Shown here: positions 34,215-44,904 of the stretch, piece by piece
How the letters are laid out: each line of letters starts with the position of its first letter
Numbering within the stretch: position 1 is the stretch's first letter
NCBI GenBank assembly: GCA_030280995.1
Contig: JASXTE010000013.1
Location: 14,287,501-14,351,500 of the forward strand
Direction of reading: 5' to 3'
DNA length: 64,000 bases
Source: Hemileia vastatrix
Lineage: Eukaryota > Basidiomycota > Pucciniomycetes > Pucciniales > Zaghouaniaceae
Position numbers and translations under genes: made by a program
Notes under the pieces: model-generated
What the model was told of the DNA's origin: nothing
Database searches by the model: none
Seen by the model: only the letters and a program-made list of their open reading frames with translations

Positions 34215-35305
34215 TGTGGTCTTCCAACATTGGAAGGGGCCTTTGTTGTGTTGTTTGGTGCTGTTTGTGCATGTCTTAATTGGCATCTGTTAAAGAATTG
34301 TGTGCTTTTCTGGTTTTATTCCCTGAATAATGGGACTGCGAGTATGTGGGTACTATAATTGGATAGCCCTGGTTTTTCTCTATATTTCATGTCTTGATAA
34401 TATTTTTATATTCTAAGATTTAAGGGGTCATTTCCTCATTTTTCAGTTACAAAAGATAGCTGTTTAATTTTGTTTTTTGTGTTTTACGGGCTAACCTTAA
34501 GTCTTAGGGTTAAGTGCTTAGTGCCATTAGATAGGGCTAATTTAGCTCTATATTTCATGTCTCAATGTTTTTATAGCGTAATTTTGTGTTTTAAGGGTTT
34601 GAGTAGTTGTAGTGAATTTTTCTAAGTAGATTAGATGTTTTTATTGGTTTTCTGGCTTCAGGGAGGCTGGGCTGCTTCAGGCGGCACCTCTGACATTGGG
34701 CGGCCCGCCCACCTCTGTTTTAGAAGGTTGGGGAGCGCTTCTGGAGGGTTTTTATTCAATTTGGCTGGTACAGGCGCCAAATTTGTTGGTGTGCATGGGC
34801 TCTTAGTTAGTGGTCTGTGTGTACATACTGAATAAGACAGTTTGGGGCAACTTTAATTATTATACAACCATCTGGATGCGATATCCTTGTTCCTCACTCA
34901 GTTTTCACTGTTTTTTTGCCACAATTGGCTGTGTTTGTTGCAAGGTTAGTTCTTCATTTAACTCAACTTTAGCAACAGGTTCTCTGGTATAGTCTTGCAA
35001 GCCATGTCAAGTATTATTTCTGTCTCTGGTGTGGATTTGCAGCCTACATCAAGTATCTTTGCTTTCTCTGGTGTGGGCATTGGTCTACATTTCAGTTATT
35101 TGGTCTGGTAGTTTGTCTGGGGACTACTTTCTTGGCTCATCAAGCAGTCAAGTGTGTTGAAAAAGGGGCTTTAGCAAACAGGAACCAACTTACTTTAGCA
35201 AGTAAATCTCACTCTATTTTTCTAAAGGGACAGGGGTTTTTCTCTCTGGTTTTTCTCCAACTCCCTTGGTCAAGGCCTATAGCTAGTACTATAGGATTGT
35301 CTACA
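34215..35305 (+). repeat. 5' LTR (1091 bp)
   Basis: Begins TGTGGTCTTCCAACATTGG and ends GGATTGTCTACA. It contains a GC-rich patch (about 34660-34735, GGGCGGCCCGCCCACC) that stands out in AT-rich surroundings and is also present in the other LTR copies. A short open frame over this patch exists in both LTRs but has no recognised motif. Confidence 0.9.
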
Positions 35306-35309
35306 TTTC

Positions 35310-35326
35310 TGGCGCCCAACGTGGGG
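35310..35326 (+). other. Primer-binding site, tRNA-Lys type
   Basis: TGGCGCCCAACGTGGGG, 4 nt after the LTR. This is the sequence class that pairs with the 3' end of tRNA-Lys(CUU) in many retroelements (established knowledge). It starts minus-strand DNA synthesis. Confidence 0.8.
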
Positions 35327-35396
35327 TAGAACTTGCTAGTTCTTTGGAATCTCTGTTTTCTTTGGTTGGCTCTTTTTGGTGTTTTGGTCTGGAGGA

Positions 35397-37080
35397 ATGG
35401 CTTCTGGTTCCTCTATTCCTGCGGTGACTGTCAGTGGGGGAGATGGTCCTCCTGCTGTGATGGTCAAGGAGTGTGTTAGGATTAAAACTTGGGATACTAC
35501 CAAGTTTAATGGGGAGGATGTCAAGTGGTTTCTGGAGAAGTATGAAACTGCTGCTGGAGTGGATGGTGCTTCTTAACTGGACATGGTGAAGCAGATTATC
35601 TTCTTCATTGGTGATAGGGCAGTGGAGATGGAGATTGTGGCCATGTCTGGCTACAAGAAGAGGGATTGGAAGTTATTGTGTAGGGAGATGGTAGATAGAT
35701 GGGGTGTTAGTTTCACTATGGTGGATCTGAACAAGGTTGTCAGTGAATGGCAATCTTATGGTAGTGTTGGTAACTTGCATAGTTACAGAAAGTTTCTGCT
35801 ACAGCTTGATCCTGTGGTGGAATACTTGGTGGAAGTGGAGGATCTGGCACATGAAAATGTTTCCAAGGATGTTTTTTGGTCTGCCCTGGCTAGAGATGTC
35901 AGGATGGATGTGTTGAAGGAGCTGTCAAGGAAGGACTTGATGAAGACTCTTTCTAATGGGGACCAGAAGTTGCCTGCCTTGGATAAGGTGAAGGAGGCTG
36001 TTGAGGCCCATTCGAAGTTATTGGCTGTGTACACCTATCAGGAAGGGTGTGCCAAATATGTCAGCAAAGTCAGTGAGGCTTTGGCTGAAGAGCAAGTTAG
36101 GGTGAAGAAGGAGGAGAAGAATATGGTGCAGGTTCCCAAGCAGGAGAGGGACCCAGTGTTGGAGCAGTTGGCTGATCTCACTAATCAGCTGCATATTTTT
36201 GTTCAGGAGGCTAAGAAGGTCAATAAGACACCTTCTCAGCCTAGAGATTTTGATAGGAGGGCTGGTAGGAGTGATCCTTGGGTCTTCTCTTATTGAAGCA
36301 GGAGGAGGCACAGGTCCAATGATTGTTAGGCATAGAACAGGGATGTGTCTGAAGGAAAGGTGGAATTTGATGGCAGGGCTTTCAAGTTCCCTGATGGTTT
36401 ATTTTTGAAGCCCAGTGAGGGACAGGCTCCTGTTGATTTGGTCAGGAGAAGGGGTGGTCTCAATCAAAGGAGGCCAAGGTTTGAGGAGATTCCTGATCAG
36501 GGGAAGTCTTCTGGTAAGGAGGATGATGATGTCAAGGGAAAGGGGAAGGAGGTCAATAAGTTCTCTTTTTCTACTTCCTTTGGTGGTTTGGAGTTGTATT
36601 CCTGTGGTGGACAGTCAAGTGGAGAATGCTTGGCTGGTGTTTATGATGTGGAAGCAGGGAAGGTGGGAAGGCCTAAGAGCAGTTCTCAGGCCCAATCAAA
36701 GCCAAAGGCTTCAAAGGTCGATCCTAAGCTGAGTGCAGCTAGGAAGAGGTACAGCAAAGAGGAGCTGTACAAGATGCAGAAGGGTATGGCTGACATGGGC
36801 CCCCCTAGTTTTGGTGCATTGGACATGAATGGTGAGCCAATGCCAATGGAAGTTAATTCTGACTCTGAGGAGGATGTCCCTTTGGCTTCATTGCCAAAGC
36901 CTGCTGGAGTTAGAGGTTCTGGTGAGGGATCTGGTTTGGTTCCTGTTGATGGTAAATCTGTTGGTGGTGCTGGTCCTCAAGAAGCTTCTAGGACCAAGGT
37001 AGTGAAGCCAATGCTCACTTTGAGAGGCCAGTGGTTTCTGGTCAATCTAATGTTTTGGACTCTGTTCTTGAAAGGATGAA
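35397..37080 (+). pseudogene. Gag of the 12.9-kb element
   Basis: I chose the start at 35397 (MASGSSIPAV) because the second copy starts with MASG at the homologous place. One frame (with stops at 35574 and 36294-36330) encodes a capsid-like region (MVKQIIFFIGDRAVEMEI, HSYRKFLLQLDPVVEYLVEV), a basic region, a ruined zinc knuckle (FSYxSRRRHRSNDC, its two N-terminal Cys lost), and an acidic/Ser-rich linker (MNGEPMPMEVNSDSEEDV). It overlaps the protease frame at 37031-37080; the other copy has both in one frame, so this is a secondary frameshift. Confidence 0.8.
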
Positions 37081-37777
37081 TCAGGGTCAGGTTTCCCTTT
37101 CTTATGGGGAATTGTATGCTATCATTTCAGGGTTGGCCGATAGACAAAAAAAGTTGTTGACCAGGAGAAGAGTTTCTTCTGGGGAGGTGGAATACATTTG
37201 TGATTCTGCTGAAAAATTTGGTGAGGGGTTGGAAACTCATTTTTCTGCTCCTCTGGGCTATGGTATTGTCACTCTAAATGGCAGGGAGGCAAGGTCATTG
37301 GTGGATTCAGGTTCTCAGATAAACCTGATTTCTTTGTTTGAGGCTACTCATTTGGGCCTCCCCATCAAAACTAGTATTGGTGGGAATTTGAGAGGGATTG
37401 GTGGCCATGTCACTGAATTGGTTGGAACTTCTGAGTTTGTGAAGTTAGATGTTGGTGGAGCCTCAGGGAAGGTTCATTTTTATATTTCTAAGGGAACAGT
37501 TAAAGCTGTTTTGCGTGGGTCATTCTTGATGGATTTTCAGGCAAGAATTGGTTATCAATGTGATTTGGGAATCAGTTTGGAGTTGACCGGTGAAGATGAA
37601 AGGAGACTTCAAATGAGGTTATCATCCCCTGGAGAGGATGGTTGGGAGAACAGGCCTGGTTTATCTTCAATGTGCCAGTGCATGGATTGTTGCAGGAGAA
37701 GGAAAGAAGTGGATTCCGCCTCTGGTTTTTTGGAGTGTTGCTCAGGCTCTATTGAGAGTCTGTCTTTTTTAGAGTAA
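37031..37777 (+). CDS. Aspartic protease region of the 12.9-kb element
   Basis: A 248-codon open frame. RSLVDSGSQINLISLFEATH holds the catalytic DSG; NLRGIGGHVTELVGTSEF and GTVKAVLRGSFLMDFQA follow, matching the flap and C-terminal psi-loop of retropepsins. Its tail (LSSMCQCMDCCRRRKEVDSA) is Cys-rich and ends at 37777. It would process Gag-Pol. The frame is intact, but the element around it is not, so this is a fragment of a polyprotein and not an independent gene. Confidence 0.75.
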   Translation: MVSGQSNVLDSVLERMNQGQVSLSYGELYAIISGLADRQKKLLTRRRVSSGEVEYICDSAEKFGEGLETHFSAPLGYGIVTLNGREARSLVDSGSQINLISLFEATHLGLPIKTSIGGNLRGIGGHVTELVGTSEFVKLDVGGASGKVHFYISKGTVKAVLRGSFLMDFQARIGYQCDLGISLELTGEDERRLQMRLSSPGEDGWENRPGLSSMCQCMDCCRRRKEVDSASGFLECCSGSIESLSFLE

Positions 37778-38060
37778 TAAGGGCTGATCACCCTAGTGCT
37801 ACAACCTCTCTCCAAGATGAGGAAATCCCAGGTTGTAGTAGGTCAGCTCCCTTGGAGATATACCAAGTGTATTTTCAACTTTCTCTCTTTAATGTTTCTC
37901 TTCTCTGCAAGTATTCATCAAGTTTTTTATCAAGTCTCTGTTCTCTCTCAAGATTCTCAATTATTTTTAATTCCAGCTCAAGGAAGAAGATTGGTTATAT
38001 ATCTTTATTGAAGGATATGCGGAAATGTTTTGGGGTGGTGAGATTGGGGTCTAAAAGTAA
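37778..38060 (+). other. Spacer between protease and RT, possible intron
   Basis: A non-conserved, pyrimidine-rich segment with TTTTTAATTCCAG near 37955-37977 looks like an intron 3' end. The protease frame stops at 37777 and the RT frame is a different one. Whether splicing joins them cannot be decided by eye. Confidence 0.35.
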
Positions 38061-38630
38061 GTCCTCCCAGTTTTGCACCGCTAGGGTTTCTTCTACACCT
38101 TTCAAAAACATTACCTGGGCCGCACCTGTGAGCATTGGGGAAACCCCTGGTTATGTTTGTAGGTCAGAAAAAAACTCAAGAAAAGAAGATAAAAATTTCA
38201 AGATAATTCAAGAAAATCATGAAAAAAATCTGAAGATAATGAAGGAAGAAGATTCAAAATATTTTTGTGAAGATTGTCAAGATCAATTTTTGGGCCTCCA
38301 GCATGAGGTTAAACTGCAGAAAATTATGAAGAAAGAAGATCATCAAGATCAATTTTTGGGCCTCCAGCATGATGATAAACTGCACAATTTTAAAAGAGTT
38401 AATTCTGAAGATGAATCAAGATTTGAAGATTTGGAAGATGGAAGTGAAGATGAAGATTTGGAATTGAGGAAAAGTTTTGGAGTGGTGAGATTGGGGTCTA
38501 AAGGTAAGTCCTCCCAATTGTGCACCGCTAGGGTTTCTTCTACACCTTTCAAAAACATTACCTTGGCCACACATGTGAGCAATGGGGAAACCCTTGGTCT
38601 TTGTTCCAGGTCTGGTGGTGAAGATTTTCT
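38010..38630 (+). repeat. Duplicated module in the PR-RT leader
   Basis: Two in-frame copies of a module beginning FGVVRLGSK, including STPFKNITxAxxVSxGET, at about 38017-38170 and 38464-38610. Between them a second, smaller repeat appears twice (FLGLQHEVKLQK and FLGLQHDDKLHN). Each large module contains a GTAAGTCCTCCC string that could be a splice donor. Confidence 0.7.
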
Positions 38631-38639
38631 GAAGATCCC

Positions 38640-39615
38640 TCAAGTTGAAGGTGGAGTGGCAAAGTATAAGAATTTAGCGCAGAAGATTAGGCCTTTCAAT
38701 GAGCCTATTCCTGTGGGTTTGAATCTGCCCTTGAAGAGAACTCCTTTGTCAAGAGATCTGTACTGTACTCCTTTGGTGAAGAATCCTCCAGAATTTGTAG
38801 AGATGGCTAGGGTGACTGTGGAAAGGTTGAAAGTTGTTAATTTTGGTCCTGATGGGTGGTTGTCTGAAGAAGAAAAGAAGTTGTTTTTGCACGTTATTAT
38901 GCTAAGGGAAAAATCTGTGGCTTTTTTTCAGGAGGAAAGGGGTGTGTTGAAGCACTCTTATGGGGAACCTTACTTGATTCCTGTGGTTTGTCATGAACCT
39001 TGGCAAATCAAACCTATTCCAATTCCAGCTGCTATCAGAGAGGATTTTGTGGAGATTGTTAGGGAAAGAGTCAGGACTGGGTTATACAAACAATTGACAT
39101 CCAGTTACTCAAGTCCGGTTTTCTGTGTAAAGAAGCAGAATGGAAAGTTGAGGGTGGTTCATGATCTTAGAGCCTTGAATAGAGTCACTATCAAGGACGC
39201 TGGTATGCCACCAAGTGCAGAGGATTTTGTTGAAGCTTTTTCTGGAAGGGTGTGTTATGGTTTGGGTGATATTATGGGTGGTTATGATGAGAGGGAACTT
39301 CATACGGATTCAAGTCCTCTCACAACATTTGAGAATCCTTTGGGAAGATTTCAGCTCACTAGGTTTCCTCAAGCAGCAACTAGTTCAGTGGCAGTATATC
39401 AAGCACAGATGGCTTGGATTTTGCAGGATGAGGTTCCTACTCATGCTGGTATTTTTATTGATGATGGTGGAATTAAAGGACCATCCACTGATTATGGTAA
39501 TGAGGTGTTAACTGAGAACCCTGGCATAAGGAGGTTTATTTGGGAATATGCAATAACTCTAGAGAGAGTGTTGTTTAGGATTGAAGAGGCTGGTCTGACC
39601 ATTTCAGGGTCATAA
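38640..39615 (+). CDS. Reverse transcriptase domain of the 12.9-kb element
   Basis: Part of a 587-codon open frame (37852-39615). Blocks in order: PIPIPAAIREDFVEIVRERV, SPVFCVKKQNGKLRVVHDLR, ALNRVTIKDAGMPPSAEDFV, YGLGDIMGGYDERELHTDSS (first Asp), and GIFIDDGGIKGPSTDYGNEV at about 39447-39500 with FIDD for YxDD. The catalytic triad is intact. The frame ends at 39615 with TAA; the next residues (CCCVPALEILGHVVC) continue in the RNase H frame. The minus-strand copy has SKFCFCVPALEILGHVVC here, so the TAA is a recent loss. Confidence 0.85.
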
Positions 39616-40644
39616 TTCTGTTGTTGTGTTCCTGCTTTGGAAATTCTGGGTCATGTGGTATGTAAAGAGGGAAGAATTATGGCAAAGAAAAAGATTAATA
39701 AAATTCAGTCATTGCCAAGGCCTAAAAATACTACTGAAGTCAGGGGATTTTTGGGTGTATGTGTATATGTCATGATTTTTATTAAGGATTTTTATTTGTT
39801 GGCTTCACCTTTAAGGAGGTTAACCAAGAAATATGCAGATTGGGAATGGACTGAAGAGTGTGAAGAGGCTTTTCAGAAATTGAAAAAGGTTGTTGGGGAA
39901 GATATTGTTCTTCACAAGTTGGATTATGGTGTTGGTGCTGGAAAAATTTATCTGGCAGTGGACTCAAGCTACATTTCTGCTGGTGCTGTTTTGTCTCAGG
40001 AAGATAAAACTGGGAGGGTCAGGCCATTAAGATATGAGTCTGTGGTATTTAATGAGGTGGAATCTAGGTATTCTCAACCTAAGTTGGAATTGTGTGGTGT
40101 AGAAAAAAATTTAAAGAAGCTATAGACTGTTTTGTGGGGGCAGAATTTTGAGATGCAGGTGGATGCAAAATCTTTGGTTCAGATGATCAATACACCTAGT
40201 CTTCCAAATGCTCCAATTACTAGGTAGGTGGCATTTATTCAACATTTTTCTTTTGACCTGATACACAAACCAGGAAAAACTTTTACAATGCCTGATGGAT
40301 TATCAAGGAGGCCACTTACAGATGAAGATTCTGAGGCTGAAGAGTTTAATGAAGATGTTCCAGTGGTTAGGGCCAGCACAAAGTGTGCTGAAGATTTTTC
40401 TGACCTCCCCCAAGAGGCTAAACTGGCTGGATCTGATCTTGATTCTGGTGATCAGGATGTTTTTGTTGATGAAGATGGAGTTGTTGTTTGGGACAGCTCA
40501 AATTTGGAAAATGGTGTTTTTGTTAGTGAACTGGATTCTCACAAGATTCAGTGGAAAGAAAGGGTGTTCCAAAATTTAAGGATTGGTATCCTGGTTGGGC
40601 TGGTCAATTGGCTCATGTTCACACTGGTGATTTTTATGACATAG
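39616..40644 (+). pseudogene. RT connection and RNase H of the 12.9-kb element
   Basis: 39637-40125 reads KNTTEVRGFLGVCVYVMIFI, KIYLAVDSSYISAGAVLSQE (Asp) and RYSQPKLELCGVEKNLKKL, then a TAG. After a second stop near 40227 the frame 40228-40644 resumes with FSFDLIHKPGKTFTMPDGLS and an acidic tether (EDSEAEEFNEDVPVV). Both stops are where the other copy has sense codons. Confidence 0.85.
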
Positions 40645-41960
40645 TTGTACCCTTGGATGTTGTTTTGTTGGATTTTGAAGATGAGACCTGGGGTCATTCT
40701 GGGTTTTATTTTATTATGGTGGAATATCTGTTGACCTTGGAGAGGCCAGATATTTGTAATGATGATACTTGGGTGGAAATCAAGAAGAAGAGTCCTTGAT
40801 TTTATGTGTCAGGAAGAAGGTTGATGAGGAGGAGACATCCTAATCCTCAAGTTGTGGTGACTCAGAAGAAGGGTCAAGAAGTTTTGTTGAAGTCTTTGCA
40901 TGAAGACCTTGGTCATAGAGGCTTTGGGTAGACTTATAGAAGAGTAGCTGACAGATTTTGGTGGCCAGGTATGAAGTTGGCTGTGCAGGGTTGGGCTCAA
41001 TCTTGTGAAGAATGTCAAAGAAGAAGTCACTTGAAACCTAAAGAGGTCAGCCGTGCTACTGGTGAATCAACTGTTTTTGGAAGAGTCAGTCTGGATGCTG
41101 TTCATATTAAAGAGGGCAGGTATAAATACTTAATTGTTGCCAGGGATGATTTTTCTGGTTGGTTTGAGGAAGTGCCTCTGGTTAATTTGATTGCCAATAA
41201 TGTGGCAGAGTTTTTGAAGAAGGAGTGGATTTATAGGTATGGGTTGATTTAGTTGGTGACTGTTGATGGTGGGCCAGAGTTTGTTGCCAAATTTAAAGAA
41301 GCTGTGGCTAGTGTTGGTTCTAAAGTTAGAGTGGCTACACCTTATTATCCTGAAGCTGAAGGCATGTTTGAAAGAGGCTATAAAGTTATCAAGAATGCTT
41401 TGGTTAGGATGTGTGGGGATAGTGCTGAAAATTGGAGGCATTATTTACCCTTGCTGTTATTTGCTGATAGGGTCACTGTGAAGAGGACAACTGGCTATTC
41501 TCCTTATGAGTTAATGTTTGGTCATAAAGCTGTTCTACCAGTGGACTTGGAAGCTGTCTCTTATCTGGGAATTGATTGGGAAGATGTGCACTCAACAGAA
41601 GAATCGCTCTGTGCCAGGATGCAACAGTTGGAATGTAGAGATGAATGTCAAGAGAAGGCATACTCTAGAATGATGAAGATTATGAATAAATCAGTCAGAT
41701 ACTGGGACAAAAAGTTGGCTCACAGACTCAGGAATCCCTTGAAACCTGGTTGTTTGGTTTTGGTTTATAATAGAAGTTTGGAGAGTCAGTGGGGAAAAAG
41801 GTTTGCCGACAGATGGAATGGACCTTACAGAGTCAGATCTCAGGTTTCTGGAGGTTCTTATGTTTTTGAAGAGTTGGATGGTGCAGTCTTAAAGAAGAGA
41901 GTGTCTGCAGATCAGGTGAAGAGGTTTTATCCCAGAGGCACTAGACATGAAGAAGATTGA
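40645..41960 (+). pseudogene. Integrase of the 12.9-kb element
   Basis: The N-terminal zinc region is degraded (HEDLGHRGFG, SCEECQRRSHLKPKE). The core has VSLDAVHIKEGRYKYLIVAR (first Asp), VTVDGGPEFVAKFKEAVAS (second Asp) and YYPEAEGMFERGYKVIKNAL (Glu). The C-terminal GPY-type part is RWNGPYRVRSQVSGGSYVFE to QVKRFYPRGTRHEED, stop at 41958-41960. A TAG near 41252 splits the core. No chromodomain. The 41253-41960 part is open for 235 codons. Confidence 0.85.
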
Positions 41961-42029
41961 CTCCACAATGAGGATAAACTATGGAACGTTCTTTAAATTT
42001 TGGAATTTTTGGTGTTGCAGAGCAACTTT

Positions 42030-42235
42030 TGTGTTGAAAACTTTTTTTAGAAGGTACCCATGGGTGGGGCTTCTAGATTTAATCTTGGCAAGTGTAGGGG
42101 TAACTGATGGGCTGGCTGCTCTGTAGAACAGTTACCCCAGATTGTCTGTTTCCAACCCTTTCTCTTAATTTAGTTGAACCGTAGTATTGGTTTCTTTTAA
42201 CAGGTTTTAGTCCTCTATGACTTTAAACTGGAATT
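42030..42235 (+). repeat. 3' noncoding hairpin unit A
   Basis: The unit starts with AGAAGGTACCCATGGG and TTGGCAAGTG, then a hairpin: GGGGTAACTG (42097-42106), 22-nt loop, CAGTTACCCC (42129-42138), and ends about 75 nt later with the short motif ATGACTTTAAACTGG (42217-42231). Units B and C repeat this. Confidence 0.8.
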
Positions 42236-42289
42236 TCCTTTGGTTTTCAAGTGCTGGACTCTTCACTCTTATTGGTTTTTGTTCATTGT

Positions 42290-42495
42290 GTTGGATGTTG
42301 TGTTTTTGTTAGAAGGTACCCAGGGGGGCTTCTAGATTTTATTTTGGCAAGTGTGGGGGTAACTGATGAGCTGGCTGCTCTGGAGAACAGTTACCCCAGA
42401 ATGTTGTTCTCAAGTCTTTTGTTTTTCCTAGTTGAATTCTAGTTCTGTAGTTTATTATTCAGGTTTCAAGTCCACTATGACTTTAAACTGGTTTG
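42290..42495 (+). repeat. 3' noncoding hairpin unit B
   Basis: Same layout as unit A: stem GGGGTAACTG at 42356-42365 and CAGTTACCCC at 42388-42397, loop of 22 nt, then the motif ATGACTTTAAACTGG near 42476-42490. Confidence 0.8.
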
Positions 42496-43438
42496 GGACT
42501 GGCTTCTTTATCATTGGTTTTTTTGGGTTGGTGGTGGATCACTGGTAGTCTCCTATCATTTTCACATATTGGAGGGAGCCCACCCAGTGATCATTTCTGT
42601 GGACTGGACTTTCTCTTACTAGACCTTCTCTTAATCTGGACCATCCATGGAACTGGACTTTATTTGATTTTTTTATTTATGATTTTGCTAGATAGTAGTT
42701 TCAGATTATTTTCTTTTTTCTCTTTTTTTCTTTTAATTTTTTATGGGGGTTTTTAAAATTATAAAATCAAAAATATAGGGTGTTACCACATCAGGGCACC
42801 TGGATGTGGGCAAGCATTGGTGGGGAAAGGCTCATCAATCGGCTGGGCAATGCTATTTTATCATTTTGTTTTATTTTATTTTTATTTTCATTAAGGTCAT
42901 TTTTTATTTTTTATTCTCATTATTACTCTTAATTTATGTTTCTTATTTCAAATCATTTAAATTATTTAAGGTGTATCAACATCAAGGTGCACTTGGATGT
43001 GGGCAAGGTATCAGGGGATCAGCTCATCAATTGGCTGGGGGATACCATTTGTATTATTTTTTATCATTTATTTTATTTCATTTATTTTTATTTTATTAAT
43101 TAATTTTTAATTTTAGTATGTTAGTAGACTGTAAAAAAAAAAATAGAATTTATAGTTATTAATTGTTTTTTATTATTTATTTATTATTATGTTTTTAATC
43201 TTTTTTCAGGAGCTCATTTTCTGGATGATGAAGTTTCTTGAGGCTGGTCCGGATTATGATGTTGTTTTTGTTTTTTGTTGGGGTTGTGGGAAGCACTGTG
43301 TTCTTTGAAGTGCATCCTTCTGGAGAGATTATATGGATTATAATGGGCAGGAATGGGTTTGGATGGAAGTTCAGAAGAGGAAGAAGAAGAGGCAGGAATG
43401 GATTTTTTGAAGGTGTGCTTAATGATCCTAGAAATCTT
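42496..43438 (+). other. AT-rich 3' noncoding stretch of the element
   Basis: Contains two copies of a short block around CATCAATxGGCTGGG (about 42830-42850 and 43023-43040) with CATCA(G/A)GG/TGCACxTGGATGTGGGCAAG before them (42789-42815, 42979-43005). T-rich runs fill the rest. No gene seen. Confidence 0.5.
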
Positions 43439-44760
43439 CTAGTGATTGTCCAATAGTTGTTTCCTCAAGGTTTTCTCAAAGTCATTTAAAGGTCCATGGA
43501 GGGCAAAGGCTTTCAGCATGTTTGAACATGTGGTGCTGAGGTGTTGTTTCATGTCTCCATAATCCAGGGTCAAAGAAGTTTCTAAAGGTTGTCCAACTCC
43601 AATAGTAGATTCAGGAGGAGGGGTGCCAACTAGACAAGAAGAATTGGATCAGTAATTATTTTTGTTGAAGAAATTGGCTGAATTAATGTGGTACTTACAG
43701 ATTCGAAGCTCATCAAATTTGTAAGCGGCCGGAATTTGGACTTCTGAAGATTTTGGAATGGTGATAGTAGGTGGATAAATCAGGGAAAGATATGGATTCT
43801 CTTGGTCTTCCTCTGAAAGGTTTTGAGAAGGTGAACTAGGAGGCTGATGTTCCTGGGACCTAGTTGGAGTAGCAGGCCTGTTGTTGCTGTTGTTAATATT
43901 TCTGCTTGATTCAGTTGGATGGGGTGCTGGTGATGGAGTACCAGGGTTGTTATAAGATTGGGCAGGAGAGGGTGATCTGGAAGTGGATTGATCTCTTCTG
44001 GATGGAGATTTTGAAGGAATGGAACTGTCAGAAGAATAGTTGGATGACAGAGGAGAGGTGTAGTTTTGTTGCCTTAACTGGGGTCAAAGTTGTTGCTTTG
44101 GTGCAGTGTTGGGTGCTCTGGTGTCTTCCTGGGGTCCTCTGGCAGGTCTCCTAGAAGTTTGGGAAATTTGGAGTTTTTGGACCTTGGAAAGGTTGGCTGC
44201 ATTGCTTTGGGAGCAGTGGGAGGTGGCTGCGTGGAGTTGTTTTTGTTGATTGGAGGAATTTGGCTGTTTTCTGGTTGTTTTTGGAGGTTTTGAGCCTGAT
44301 TTTCACTGTCTAGTGAGGCGGGCGGGCCGTCCGACGTTGGCCATGCTGCCTGGACACGGTCTAGCAGCCTAGGAGCTAATTTAGTAGAGATAAAAGCTGT
44401 TTCTTGGGTAGTTAAAGCAGGCCTTTTTGGGAGAGTTCTGGAAACTGAGTTCCTGGATTTTCTGGATGGTGCTGAGGATAAAGATGAAGAGGCTAGACCA
44501 AGCTCTAGGGATCTGTTAGGGGATCTGGAGAGGTATTTATGAGAAGGTGAAGGAGGAGGAATAGGGTAGTTGGCATCTCTGTCACATTTCTTTATTTTGG
44601 AGTAGCAAGAATCACAGGCCCTGTTGTAGAATTTGGCTTCAGGAGTTGGAAGAGTGAATGTGCAACGTCTGCACATGTGGATGCACTGTTTCCAGGCATA
44701 GTCCTTGGGAGCAGTGAAGCAAGGAAGATTGGAGGGGTTAAAATCAGGGGATCCAGCCAT
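43439..44760 (-). pseudogene. Antisense gene B: cysteine-cluster protein, 2 exons
   Basis: It lies opposite to gag-pol, between integrase and the 3' LTR. The ATG at 44760 opens 228 codons: CIHMCRRC, a 15-residue gap, then CDSCYSKIKKC (C-x2-C-x6-C, as in the second half of Zn(II)2Cys6 clusters), and a long Ser/Pro-rich region. A frameshift near 44080 leads into SSNYSSDSSIPSKSPSRRDQ and further Pro/Ser-rich sequence up to a donor at 43699/43698 (GTAAGTACC). The 69-nt intron (43630-43698) ends TTGTCTAG; exon 2 (43439-43629) joins in phase and encodes TPPPESTIGVGQPLE and a helical tail (DFEKTLRKQLLDNH) ending TAG. About 415 residues in all. The clean intron argues that this was a real gene. Partner and target are unknown. 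Confidence 0.6.
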
Positions 44761-44904
44761 GATCTGTGGTGAGAAAAGATGATGGAAAGAGATAAGAAGG
44801 AGATTTTTGTCAGTGATGGGTAGATGATGAAGTGAAGGTGGAAAATCAGCAGGTTGGCTGTAGGTGTATTCTGTATGAAATTGGCTGGGTCTATTTTATG
44901 CAAA

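Noticed and set aside
34635..34835. Open frame inside the 5' LTR, also present at 46445-46645
   Set aside because: It is open in both LTRs, but these are copies of one sequence, so it is not independent evidence. It has no motif and the GC-rich patch explains its composition.
37031..37080. Programmed frameshift between Gag and protease in the 12.9-kb element
   Set aside because: In the copy at 15524-16273 the same two regions are in one frame, so the shift here is more likely a random indel.
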